DNA of 64,000 nt. Origin: Calycina herbarum. Its lineage: Eukaryota > Ascomycota > Leotiomycetes > Helotiales > Pezizellaceae. Positions 25,101 through 34,619 of this stretch are shown here, one piece after another. The notes below the pieces were generated by a model. That model saw only the letters and a list, made by a program, of their open reading frames with translations, did no database searches and had not been told where the DNA came from. The stretch lies in the NCBI GenBank assembly GCA_001414485.1, contig LLEY01000096.1, positions 178,765-242,764 on the forward strand, given 5' to 3'. Both the position numbers and the translations under genes were made by a program. Position 1 is the stretch's first letter, and the number at the start of each line of letters is the position of its first letter.

Positions 25101-26730
25101 TTGGAATGCCTGGTGGTCAGCATTCAATGCTTTGGCAGACTGAGGCTGACTGTCAAATTGGAGAGACTCAGAGACTTCAGAGTCTTGGGAACCAAGTCCC
25201 CGTGCACGAACAGATTGACTCTCATCGGGGTTCACATCATCATTGCCATGCGCCAACTCGTCTCGAGGCACCGCAAATGTCGCGAATGTCAGCATATGGG
25301 AGGCAAAATGATTCTCGAACCCCTTTGAGAAGGGACCTCCAAGAAGACAGAACGGGCAAGTGGTTCTCGTCTCGGCAACGCTGGATTCAGAAACATCAAT
25401 CAAGCTCTGAATCTGCGTCTCTGTAATGTTGCTTCCATGCTCAGATCTCAGGTGATTTCGCAACTCAGCCTTGGACTGAAACTTGGGCTCATTGTGCTCG
25501 AAACATTGCCATACGCGCCGGTGGCTGAGCCGTTCGTGCTCGAGCCATGCTGTGTAGCTGCTGAAGATGTGGTCTCCATCTTCGCATCTCTCGTATGTGC
25601 AGATATACGGCTGGAGGTCGTGAAGTATATGGGACCTCCACGCACAGCCTTCGCCATGGCGAGCAGACAGACAAGCCCGCAGTACGAACACAAGAACTCG
25701 GATCGTTCAGATGCTGTGGGTAGTGGCGCTGGGAGGTCAACACCGTCGCCATGGAGACCAAGCAATGTCGGAGCGTACGAGATAATGGATTGGGTCTCTA
25801 GCATGTTTTCAAGGTGGTTTCCGAAAGCATGGTTTTTTTGGCAAGGCTTGGGGTGGTGAAATGGCCTTCCTCGCCAGATTTCCTAGCAATAGTCCTTGTT
25901 TCAACCTTCGCCACTTGGGGTTTCGGCACCATCCGCGGCTTCATGGCATCTTTGGCCTCGCTGGGCATTTCGTTCAGCTTCTGCGCATGGCGTTGCCAGT
26001 ATCGCAGAGCCTTTCGGCGCTTGTTCATTGTGGTGACGAGACGGTCGGTGAGGTATCGATCGCTATTGGTAACCTGGGTAGACTCTACAGGCTTTTTCTT
26101 CATCTGCCAAATAGCATCTTTACGAAGTTGGAGTAGCGACTCTTCTACGTGGCGCTTGTCGAACTCCTTGTACGCGGCGAATTTATCGATGCCGGTGTCA
26201 GGATCAACCTCGCTATAGAGTTTTGGTCTCAAAGTTGAGGAAGCTCGAGTGGATTGGTTCCGGATCCTGAATGAGAGCTTGTACAAGTCGCTAAGTATCT
26301 CTTTGATCGTCCTCATGTGCAGAACGAGCTCCTCGGGAAGTGGAGGCCCTTCCCCATCGTCGCTCTCTTCCGATGATGACTCGCTGCTCGAATATGCGTA
26401 CGCTGGCTGTTTTTCGAGACGCAGCCTTGCTCCAGACACGACCTCCATGCTGTTTTCGAGAGTCCGATAAAGACTGGCCAAGTGCTTCGACACATTGGTG
26501 CCCACCACCGAAGACTCGCGCAGCCTCGAGTCAAGCGAACTCTTGCCACTCTGCAGCGCGCCCAGAGTTCCACACCAGATCTTGAATCTACCAAACTGCC
26601 ATTGAAGTTCGTCTGGCGGCATGGACTCCGAGATTTCTGCTCCAGCCTTCTTCAGCGCGGCCGTTAGCTCCTCGAAGCTGCCCAGACAGGCTTGCGCGAA
26701 CTCCTTTACAGACTCCATGTGTTCCTGCAT
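22171..26730 (-). pseudogene. C2H2-HET-NB-ARC-TPR NLR-type receptor with two frameshifts
   Basis: Minus-strand coding runs from the ATG at 26730. First comes a helical region with RFKIWCGTLGA and SLDSRLRES, typical of fungal acuF-type C2H2 proteins (26730-25800). Cys/His finger units follow (about 25710-25290). A HET domain comes next, with YAILSHTWG, FWVDACCID and RWFARGWMLQEL (about 24930-24530). A 53-bp intron (around 24220-24275) joins it to NB-ARC: P-loop GLGGIGKT, Walker B LMIYDNFD, GSIIITTR and GLPLALA. Four to five TPR units of 42 aa end the protein (22870-22300). The frame breaks near 25798-25806 (TAG) and near 25664-25676; each fits the loss of one base. No intron bypasses them. HET proteins and NLRs act in fungal self/non-self recognition and regulated cell death. 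Either the locus is a recent pseudogene or the assembly has errors. Confidence 0.85.
22420..22870 (-). repeat. 126-bp tandem repeats encoding TPR units
   Basis: Within the receptor C-terminus, consecutive 42-aa TPR units share blocks such as HTSTLDTVNNLGLLY and EAEKMYLRALAG. The two units at about 22440-22690 are nearly identical at DNA level. Such near-identity is typical of recently duplicated or homogenised NLR repeats. Confidence 0.8.
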
Positions 26731-27000
26731 TCATTTCGCGCGCGAAGGAAGCAAAGCGATGCCGAAGGAGATGATACTGGTGATATCGCTAGCAGTCATG
26801 ACGGCGGTCCTTGTTAAGATGTCTTGTACTGGTTTTCCTAATAAAGATGCGGCTGAGCGGATCACGCGGTTAGCATTACATTTTTCGGGCGCATTTTGCA
26901 GGGGTTTGCTGGTCGACCGCCAACAATCAATTCCAATGAGGCTGAGAAAAGCTTCCGACCGCAATGTTCTAACTCATCTGTCTAGTTTTGATGCCGAAAG

Positions 27001-27330
27001 ATGTCTGGCATCGAGATTGTCGGCCTCTTGCTCGGCACCATCCCACTGGTGATCTCGGCATTAGAGCACTACGATGATATTATCGATCCAACGAGAGCCT
27101 TTGTCAAATTCCAAGGGGAACTCGACCGCGCTATTCGAGAGCTTCGAAACCAGCATACCCTTTTCGAGCAGTCTATAGAGATGCTGCTGCGACCGATATC
27201 TACCCTCACTACATTACGCACTATTAAAATAACAAAAATTTCCCAAAGAACCTGCATTACTTTCGGTAAGACAAGCTATTTATTGCAATACTCTAAGCTA
27301 ATTTGAACATTTAGTTTTCACTCTAACATC
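27001..27330 (+). pseudogene. Truncated N-terminus of a fungal prion/NLR-partner-like protein
   Basis: An ATG frame opens with MSGIEIVGLLLGTIPLVISA, the hydrophobic start seen in a fungal family (DUF7580-type) that often neighbours or fuses with NLR and HET genes. It continues with LEHYDDIIDPTRAFVKF and RAIRELRNQHTLF. Recognisable similarity fades after about 65 residues and the frame stops at 27306. A possible intron (GTAAGA at about 27267 to TTTAG at 27314) only adds a few codons before another stop. The usual family length is several hundred residues, so this is a fragment. It faces away from the receptor gene, with 270 bp between the two starts. Confidence 0.6.
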
Positions 27331-27341
27331 GTCCTAAGATC

Positions 27342-28016
27342 ATGTCAGACTTCAACAAACTGTCTCCAGAGGATCAGCGACTCGAACTCAAGGCACTTGC
27401 ACCACAAACAGTCCACATTCACTTCTGCATAGGAGAAGACCCCACAATTGACATAGATTCAAGTGTCCTACCATCATACATAGATGATCTGACACCGGAA
27501 TCTTTAAATGTAGTCCTCGAAATATATATTTGGAACGACTTTAGAGGAAAGAAATTTCTATTCAACCCGACAAAAGATTTTATTTTCCCTCATTTTCCAA
27601 TTCTCCCCAAGGAAGCAGGAGAGAAATATTCGGGTGGTTACCCAAATTCGAAGCATACAAACAATGCTCCCCTTAATACAATTGTGGAAGACCATCTCTC
27701 ACACCTCGACCTCCTTATGCCAGGGTTCGAGAATATAACGGCGCAGAAGATGATTCTTGACTTCGAATATGTCATTAACTATTTTCCATTTTTTGTTTCT
27801 CATGCGTTTATTGTACCACCGGTCAGAGGCATGAGTTCTCTTTACTTCGGTGGGCAGAGAATGTTTGGAGAGGATGAAAAGAGAGGCTCTACTAGTTATA
27901 CTCACTGGAGACGTATGCTGAAACATAACTACGGATGGGATGTAAAAGAGATTGCTATCTTGCTTCAGAAAGCTATGACAGAGGATGGAAGGGATGTACC
28001 GGTTTTTCTGATTTAA
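27342..28016 (+). CDS. Orphan protein of unknown function, 224 aa
   Basis: A single ATG frame (MSDFNKLSPEDQRLELKAL) of 224 aa. It contains aromatic-rich stretches such as EYVINYFPFFVSHAFIVPP and a C-terminal SYTHWRRMLKHNYGWDVKEI. I see no signal peptide, transmembrane helix or known motif; the hydrophobic patch at about residues 145-165 could be a buried core segment. It lies in the accessory island directly after the truncated partner-like fragment, without a clear promoter gap, so it could also be a residual 3' part of a rearranged gene. Confidence 0.5.
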   Translation: MSDFNKLSPEDQRLELKALAPQTVHIHFCIGEDPTIDIDSSVLPSYIDDLTPESLNVVLEIYIWNDFRGKKFLFNPTKDFIFPHFPILPKEAGEKYSGGYPNSKHTNNAPLNTIVEDHLSHLDLLMPGFENITAQKMILDFEYVINYFPFFVSHAFIVPPVRGMSSLYFGGQRMFGEDEKRGSTSYTHWRRMLKHNYGWDVKEIAILLQKAMTEDGRDVPVFLI

Positions 28017-28254
28017 GGGAAGATTCTAGCTGGTGTATTGTTTTTGTTTTCCATTTTTTCATTTATAATAGTAGCTCCGAGCCGTTGTAATAGAGATTTT
28101 CTTTGCTTTGTTAAGTGGGCCACGTTCCTGGCTTCTGGAATCTCAAAATAAAGCATGTAAAAAGTCCTAAGATGTTGGCATCTGCGGGGGATCGGAGTCG
28201 GCATAAATATTCTCCTGCAATTTTCAACCTCGGTAATCACCTCGGTGATGAGGA

Positions 28255-28500
28255 TGTGCTGGAATGACGACGCTGGAATGACGACGTTGGAATAACGAGC
28301 CTTACAGTTACTAAGCAACCCCTTTCCTCTGGGTATATATACCGCGTTGCCCTCGTAGATAGAACTGTAGCTTTAAATTCTCGAATTTACACACATATAC
28401 TCTTGTGCCTTTGCCTTTGGTTATGGATCGTGACATAAGGATCGCGATACGTAAACCAAGTTATCTGATCTGTACGCGCAACACTGATCAGTGTTAGTAT
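28255..28500 (+). mobile_element. Degraded LTR-like remnant with short tandem repeat
   Basis: The segment starts with three degenerate copies of a 14-bp unit (GCTGGAATGACGAC) at 28257-28300. It carries a TATA-like GGTATATATACC near 28330 and ends in TGATCAGTGTTAG followed by ACTTGGTGGTCATTAGCG. That last word resembles a primer-binding site next to a Ty1/copia-type LTR. No gag or pol frame remains on either side. The assignment rests on pattern only. Confidence 0.4.
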
Positions 28501-28866
28501 AACTTGGTGGTCATTAGCGTGATACAAAAAGAGTCTATTATCGTTCGTGTATACCGAGAGAAGTTAGCTACTCTATCTACTTAAATAGACCTTAAGCGAG
28601 AAGGTCACGTGAAGCGCTATTCACTCTTGAATATACCGACATTATATATTGTTATTAATTAATAGATAAAAGAGTATCTAAAAAGAGGGGAAATTAAGGA
28701 ATTTTCTCAAAAAGGTCGGATTACAAAAAAAATAGGCAAATTTAAGCTTAACTTATAACTCACTATAAATATAACTCTAATATTGTTTAAATTGAATTGA
28801 AAAAAACACTTTTCAGGAATTCTTTTCATTTTTAAGTTACCTTTCTCCCTCCGACCTGTTCTAAAC
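28501..28866. other. AT-rich repeat-derived spacer
   Basis: The stretch between the LTR-like remnant and the RING gene is AT-rich and has no coding frame; it includes the MITE fragment listed separately. Composition shifts back to normal at the 3' end of the RING gene. Confidence 0.5.
28625..28765 (-). repeat. Truncated, mutated MITE end (copy of the 37379 element)
   Basis: About 140 bp match, in inverted orientation, the first 130 bp of the 521-bp MITE. This includes the TTATTAATTAATAGATAAAA block, the AAGGAATTTTCTCAAAAAG block and the terminus CTTAACTTATAACTCACTA followed by TA. Differences are mostly C-to-T or G-to-A transitions, as expected from RIP. The other end is missing. Confidence 0.75.
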
Positions 28867-29757
28867 CTACCTCTGCCAAGCATAATCACCTTGAAGTATA
28901 AGAAGCCAGCGTGGGGTTAGCAAATGTCCATCATCATCGCTTTCATCCTCCATAAAGGCGTCACCCGGAAAAGCAAATTCGGAGCGACGAAAGGACCACC
29001 GATCCAGAGGGCAAGTCGCAATCTCCTTATCCTTTACCCATTCCTCAACACACCCTCGACAGAAAACGTGATTGGATGGACAAGCTATATGAACTAAATT
29101 CTCGCTCTCTTCGCAAATCGGGCAACCAGTGAAGTCAGCTGGAAGATTTTCTGGGAGGATATCTCTTACCAATGGCCTAAGCGACTGTCCACCATGCAGC
29201 GCTCTCAAGCGAGCTTGAAGCTGCCGTGTATAGTCTGTCATTGATTGAGATATAGTTTTCATACAAATTCCTCGTTCTACGACTTCATTCATGAAACGGA
29301 GTGTATCCATAAGTCTTAGAAACTGCGAGCGATAGTTAGCAAATACCTCTTCCGAATCGAGAACTGTGAAGGTTCGTTCAAGAAGATCTCTAATGGAAAT
29401 ATCCACACATTTTCGAGCTGTGGTTAGCCAGTGAAGGTCTGCCATGGAGAAGACAGTCATGAACTCACGGTCTGTGCTTGAAAGCTCCAAAATCTCCCAG
29501 AAGAGATATAGATGCTCATGGTATCTGTTAGAGATATTTTCGGCTAAAGACACAAACCCTGGTAAGGACTCTACTGTGGCTTCGAGTTCGGACCAGTATT
29601 CTCTGTTATAAATGCAGTTGACACAGGTAAAGTCAACTCCTATGTCGACATCATGCTCAGGGATCGAACAACTACCTCCTCTGAGTTGACCCCTGCATTG
29701 TTGAGTGTATGAGGTGCTATGGATGCATGCTCGGTTGATTGTTATGTTGTAACACAT
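28867..29757 (-). CDS. RING-type zinc finger protein, putative E3 ligase
   Basis: A single exon of 296 aa from the ATG at 29757. The N-terminus is Cys-rich (MCYNITINRACIHSTSYTQQ and FTCVNCIY) and may bind another metal ion. The middle is helical. A C3HC4-like RING lies at about residues 215-257: CPICEE, HIAC, NHVFCRGCVEEW and TCPLD. The last ligand position holds Asp instead of Cys, as in some active RINGs (for example RBX1). Such proteins usually transfer ubiquitin from an E2. The acidic stretch FMEDESDDDGH near the end and the lack of membrane segments suggest a soluble protein. It sits in the accessory island with no functional partner next to it. Confidence 0.75.
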   Translation of the reverse strand: MCYNITINRACIHSTSYTQQCRGQLRGGSCSIPEHDVDIGVDFTCVNCIYNREYWSELEATVESLPGFVSLAENISNRYHEHLYLFWEILELSSTDREFMTVFSMADLHWLTTARKCVDISIRDLLERTFTVLDSEEVFANYRSQFLRLMDTLRFMNEVVERGICMKTISQSMTDYTRQLQARLRALHGGQSLRPLVRDILPENLPADFTGCPICEESENLVHIACPSNHVFCRGCVEEWVKDKEIATCPLDRWSFRRSEFAFPGDAFMEDESDDDGHLLTPRWLLILQGDYAWQR

Positions 29758-30352
29758 TTTCCTATCAAGTGTGTTTGGGTGTAACTCGGAGTTGAGAGTA
29801 TCTGTATTGATGCGATAAAGCTGATTCTTGTATAGAATAGTTGTGGGTTAGGTTGTCCGAGTTGGGATTGTAAATATTTGTATTATTCTCCCTTCAATGC
29901 TAATGGGTACCACCTACATATTAATTAAATACAACTCATTGTTCACATTGTTTCTATTGTCCAGATTTCGCTGCGGCTCTGTCAAAGGGAGATTCCTTTG
30001 AGGTCATATTAAAAGAAAGAAAAGGTACAAAGATTCAAGTGATAAATATATATTCGGCTTTCTTTATTCTCGAGCAAAATGAAAAGGCGGAATCACTATC
30101 GTTTTGTTCCATTGTGAGCTATACATATGAGTCGAATATATTTAGCTTACGCGACGAATCATCCTATAGCTACCATCCTCTGAGGTTTTAAGGTACGACG
30201 TCCATCACGCACTGAGGGTGAATATGAGACAACTCTACATATGAATGAGGGCAAAACTAGACACCCAAGAGCCCACTAACCTGTAAAAAGAGAACTTGAA
30301 TCTTATCCAGCGGTCTATATGATAAATGGTGAGCTAAAAAGTCTCCCCAAAT
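29758..30352. other. Intergenic, no gene seen
   Basis: Spacer between the RING gene promoter side and the 3' end of the gene at 30353. Moderately AT-rich; no coding, RNA or repeat feature recognised. Confidence 0.4.
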
Positions 30353-31415
30353 TTACTTCCACTCTACCACTTCCCTATAACCCATGTTACGTTTTTTCAA
30401 CTTTCGATCAACCACAGTGTGACTTGCCCAGTCATAGCAGTCTTTTCTTGTAGTAACACTACAAAGCGGCAGTGTAAGTCGATTCGCCATATCACAAAAT
30501 ACTCTTTCATGAAATGAGACAAAATCCGGTCCATAGGACATAGGATTGGAGCAAAGTGCCGTGCTATTATGTCGACTATAGTGGCTTCCGACTATCGTAT
30601 TCTGAAAAGGTGATACGGGAGTGGGAAGCGACTTTTGAAATAATGTGCAAGTAGTGTCGATGGCTTCGCTTATCGTAGAGAATAAACTCAAAAACCCGAA
30701 TAAGCTAGCTCTTCTTATGCTACCAGAAGTTGCTACCGGCTGGTTTCCCCAGTCAGTAGCAGGTGAGCGACATAGCGACGTTGGATCTGTAGGTATAGAG
30801 AAATCATTTGACTCTCCAACTGCACTGAATTCCGGTGTATGGATTGTCATTTGAGTAGTCCAGTCCGCTGAGGAGCCAGTACCTCCGAGCCAAGTACAAA
30901 GTGGCTGTTTAAAATCGTTAGAATATCGGCAAGCCTCGTTGTGACTTACTCACCTTGTGTTGAGTGCCATTTGACTGCGTCACATAAACATTTGAGTAAT
31001 AGTACTGTCTATTACAGTGTTTCCCCATATCACCTAACCATCCACGTTTCGTTCCGTCCGGCCAAGCATGCCCGATATATGCGATACAAATCGAATTGCT
31101 TCCACCCTCAACTTTAACATAGGTAGGTTGTACGTTTGCCGAACTCTGGGGAACCACCACATCTGCAAATGAGCCAGATTCGATTGTCCCTTTTGGTTGA
31201 GCTTTTCCGAGCCTCTTTCCATCTTCATTCCATACCGTTATTGCCGGTACGTCGCCGCCAAAATTGTCGCTGCCGTTGAACATGCCAATTCCTATGCGAA
31301 CAATTGACTGGGCACCTGGTGCACTGTTGCTTTCAATGAGAGGTAGGATTTGTAGGATTCCAAGCCCGATTTCTGCGATTAGTGCGACGACTTCTATGAC
31401 AACCGCGGCCGACAT
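30353..31415 (-). CDS. Two-exon fungal protein of unknown function, 337 aa
   Basis: Exons 31415-30954 and 30904-30353 join in phase 0 over a 49-bp intron. The start MSAAVVIEVVALIAEIGLGI is strongly hydrophobic and fits a signal anchor or membrane insertion segment. The first domain has Gly/Asn-rich beta-type sequence with SICIAYIGHAWPDGTKRGW and CNRQYYYSNVYV, a pattern I associate with a fungal-only family of extracellular or surface proteins. After the intron come PLCTWLGGTGSSADWTTQM and a less conserved tail with several Cys. No catalytic motif is visible. It lies alone inside the accessory island between repeats and the SET gene. The function is unknown. Confidence 0.72.
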
Positions 31416-32102
31416 GGCAGGCAGAGTAGATATTCTGTCCCTTGACTCGAAAAACTTTGAAGAATGAATTCAGGCTTAAAGTTTAATTAATTAACTGAAC
31501 GCTGACTCGAAAAACAAGGTGCTACCCATTTGGCATACATTTATATCAGAATGGTAGACAACTAAGCCCCAACCAACAGAGTATGTCACTAAAAGTGCCC
31601 TACCACCCTAGCCACCACGAAAACAGAGGAAAGAGCCCAATATCATTCGCTACAAGCCGTCTTTCACATCCCGCCCACTCAGCCCCCACATCTACCCGCC
31701 ACCCAAAGAAAACAGAAACAATATTTGCGGTTGCCTGATACAGCCTTTCCTGCCAAGTGTTTGCCCTTTTCAAAACGCCACTCGGTATGTTTTACTTGAT
31801 TGAGAAACGGGCGCACACAGATGACTCACAATTTGGAGTCCAAATAATTGGAAAATAAAACAAAACTACAACTCAAAGCTCACACAAAACCGAAAATAAA
31901 ACCCCATTTTAACAACAGATAAGATATAAAAAACGCGGTGGATCTTGGCTCGCTTAGATGGGGCTCACCCCCTTTCCACTCCAACACTAGCTGCACATGA
32001 ACCTTCTGCTTTATAACTCATGAATGTGTATTCATATTCTGATCGAACGCAAATTTTCATGCCCTCGTCTTCTTTTAATTGGAGCAACTCCCAGATACGG
32101 AA
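31416..32102. other. Intergenic, no gene seen
   Basis: Contains the promoter side of the 337-aa orphan gene and the 3' flank of the SET gene. No further feature recognised. Confidence 0.4.
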
Positions 32103-34109
32103 TTATCTCGCAGAAGCTTCTCTGAGCCATTTGTTGATTTTCAAAAGCGCCATGCGTGGAAGGTCTTTGTATCGCTTGTCGTCGTAAGTATTATTGATAG
32201 ATAGAGCAAGACGACGAGCCTTGACGATAGAAAGTCTCTTTGCGCCGATCGCTGTCTCTCTTTCTACGAACACATCGGCCTGAATTTCCAGTTCACGTCG
32301 CTTCTTTCGTAATTCTGGCCCGTCATTTTTCTCCGCGATGCATAGAAAGCAAGTGCAAGTGAAGCCCCACGTATTCATCAATGAATCAGCCCTCGCATCA
32401 TAGTCACTGGAAGCATTGTAACTATGAATGATTTCGTCTCCAGGGCGGATCGCTCGAGTAGCACGCAATACCAAAAAATCACCAATGGATTCCTTCTCGG
32501 TATTGGGAATACAAGAGTGGTTTGCATATGCAGCGAGAATCCAGAGACCAGTGCTTGCGTTTTTTACGTCCTCCTCTTCTCCAGAGTGTAATGAACCTAG
32601 CCCGAAAGCATTCCGCAAAACAATGTCGTGGACTTGGAAGATGTCGATAACAGGGTTGGAATCTCTCATGAGAAGTTGCTTTCCAATACCGGGATAGTTT
32701 CCATAGAGGCCCATAACTTTTCTAACCTGGGAGGGGTTGTTGAAAAGCTTCTGTACAATGGATTTGCATAACCCAGCAGGAAAAATTCGGATTCTGTCGT
32801 CGCGATTATCATAAGTCATTGCAGTCCAGGATTCATGTTCTTTCCCCAACACGACACAGAAAGCCTTCTCACACATGACAATTTCACCGGGAGCGATGTC
32901 ACGGGTCGCAAATAATCCACGGCCACACCCAGGACTTTCTTTGATGATAACATTTTGAACAAAGCTTGTGGCATCAACCCGTGGACGACCCGTAACCAAG
33001 GCTGCTTTGAGTTTCGTAAAATCGAATTTTCCAGTGACTTGTTCTCGGAGACGTAGTTCCGTTTTCCGAATGTATGCTGCGACTTCTTTGTTGCCCGGAA
33101 GAAGTCTCTTTTGCTCCTCAAAGAATTGTTTCGCTTCCAGAAATTGACCGAGATGGTAGGCTGCAAAACCAGCACGAAAGTATGCTTTGCTGTCAAGCTC
33201 CTTGTACTTTTGGTCTTCTAATCCAATGAGAGAAGAAATTGCATCGGTCCTTGCCTCATCGAAGCGAGTGAGGACGAGGTTGACATGGGCACGATTTCTA
33301 AAAATATCATGGGTCAAGTCTTCTTTCTTTACATGCTTCCCAGTGAGCAATTGCAACCCTCGGGTATAATCAAAATGGGCGAGTGAGAGATCTTTTTGTT
33401 TGAGTGCCGCATTTCCATCCTCTTTATATTTCATGGCTGCTTCAATATCAGCACCCGTTGGAGATGTTCCAGAATTGCCCATTTTCTCTGCAGAAGAACT
33501 TGGATCATCAATGGGTAGACCAGGGGCGTAGGTGAAAATGTCCGAGGGGTGGTCGATTCGTAAAGTCGGATCACCCTGGTCACTAAGAGTGAAATAGGGG
33601 TCTTTGATTTTGAACATAGATGCCGACTCCAGAATTTCTTTGCCAAATTTGGATTTGTGCAGCATCACTTCCAGTCTCTCCATCTCCTCTGAAGACTCCT
33701 CCTGCACAATTATCCAAGAACAAGCAACAAGCTTGACCACTGGAGATACACGCCGAACAGTGAGAGCAAAGCCGCGATGATGTGTATCCATACGGAGATC
33801 AGAGAACTTCATTGGTTGTAGATCGTTGAGTGACAAAATGCAAGGCGGGTATGCGTATCCGACAGCATAGGTTAGCATAGTATCTGGGCTGCCATTGCTC
33901 GTGCTCGTTCCCGTCAGGTTGATTGAAGAAATATCAGAAAGCAAAGAAGCGGTTGCTACTTGATTTTGGCGATATTTTGGTTCCCCAGCCTCTCGTGCTT
34001 GGCCTCCAAGAAGTTGGCATTTCTGCAACTTGACCTTGAACGTCTTTCGAACGCGCTCATCTTCCTCCGCTGTCAAAAAAATTGTGTGATTTTGTTTGTT
34101 CGAAGACAT
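32103..34109 (-). CDS. SET-domain protein with TPR repeats (SMYD/Set-like lysine methyltransferase)
   Basis: One exon of 668 aa from the ATG at 34109. Residues 220-350 form TPR-like helices (EAAMKYKEDGNAALKQKD, AYFRAGFAAYHLGQFLEAKQ). A SET domain follows at about 385-590: GCGRGLFATRDIAPGE, then the catalytic NHSCIPN (530-536), IRPGDEIIHSY and a post-SET cluster WGFTCTCFLC with three zinc-binding Cys. The N-terminal 200 residues carry an extra domain I do not recognise. Fungal TPR-SET proteins of this type probably methylate lysines of histones or other proteins; the substrate here cannot be told. The gene is intact although it lies in the decayed island, which suggests selection or recent arrival. 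Confidence 0.88.
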   Translation of the reverse strand: MSSNKQNHTIFLTAEEDERVRKTFKVKLQKCQLLGGQAREAGEPKYRQNQVATASLLSDISSINLTGTSTSNGSPDTMLTYAVGYAYPPCILSLNDLQPMKFSDLRMDTHHRGFALTVRRVSPVVKLVACSWIIVQEESSEEMERLEVMLHKSKFGKEILESASMFKIKDPYFTLSDQGDPTLRIDHPSDIFTYAPGLPIDDPSSSAEKMGNSGTSPTGADIEAAMKYKEDGNAALKQKDLSLAHFDYTRGLQLLTGKHVKKEDLTHDIFRNRAHVNLVLTRFDEARTDAISSLIGLEDQKYKELDSKAYFRAGFAAYHLGQFLEAKQFFEEQKRLLPGNKEVAAYIRKTELRLREQVTGKFDFTKLKAALVTGRPRVDATSFVQNVIIKESPGCGRGLFATRDIAPGEIVMCEKAFCVVLGKEHESWTAMTYDNRDDRIRIFPAGLCKSIVQKLFNNPSQVRKVMGLYGNYPGIGKQLLMRDSNPVIDIFQVHDIVLRNAFGLGSLHSGEEEDVKNASTGLWILAAYANHSCIPNTEKESIGDFLVLRATRAIRPGDEIIHSYNASSDYDARADSLMNTWGFTCTCFLCIAEKNDGPELRKKRRELEIQADVFVERETAIGAKRLSIVKARRLALSINNTYDDKRYKDLPRMALLKINKWLREASAR

Positions 34110-34619
34110 TTATTTTAAGCGAGGCTCTGGTTTGTACTAGAAAATAAACATTGAGGAGTTGTTAGCTTTATAGCTTGGCAAAACTCATGTTCGTTTGTTA
34201 TCTATTTTAAAAATGTACTTACGATGTAGGGCATACCGGTGAGTCACGCGGAGTAATCCTTCGCTTAAGGCTTCTCAGCCAATTGTCTTGGACTATCTCA
34301 ACCAGGGCGGTGTGCAAGGGACCGTATCATATCTGGACCATATCTGAACAATGTGTATTGAACAATGTTATTCTAGAGGAGATAGGTTAATTCTAAATAC
34401 TCATGAGTTATCAATTATCTACTAGTAAGCCCATTTTTCCATTCAGTTGCCCCAACTTTCTTAAATCTTATCAATCATGCAAGGTTACAAGGGGTATTGA
34501 CTTAGCGCTCTCAAGTTCCAAAGACCTTACCTTCTTCTGGCGTAAACATAGAAGACATCCAATCAATCCAATGATTTTCGCTTACGAAAGCTTTCCAACC
34601 CGCACTTGAAAGGAACATA
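34110..34619. other. Intergenic, no gene seen
   Basis: Likely includes the 5' leader and promoter of the SET gene near 34110-34250. The rest has no recognisable feature. Confidence 0.4.

Noticed and set aside
26621..27052. 143-codon plus-strand frame
   Set aside because: It lies antisense to the receptor N-terminus and overlaps the partner-like fragment; it has no recognised motif.
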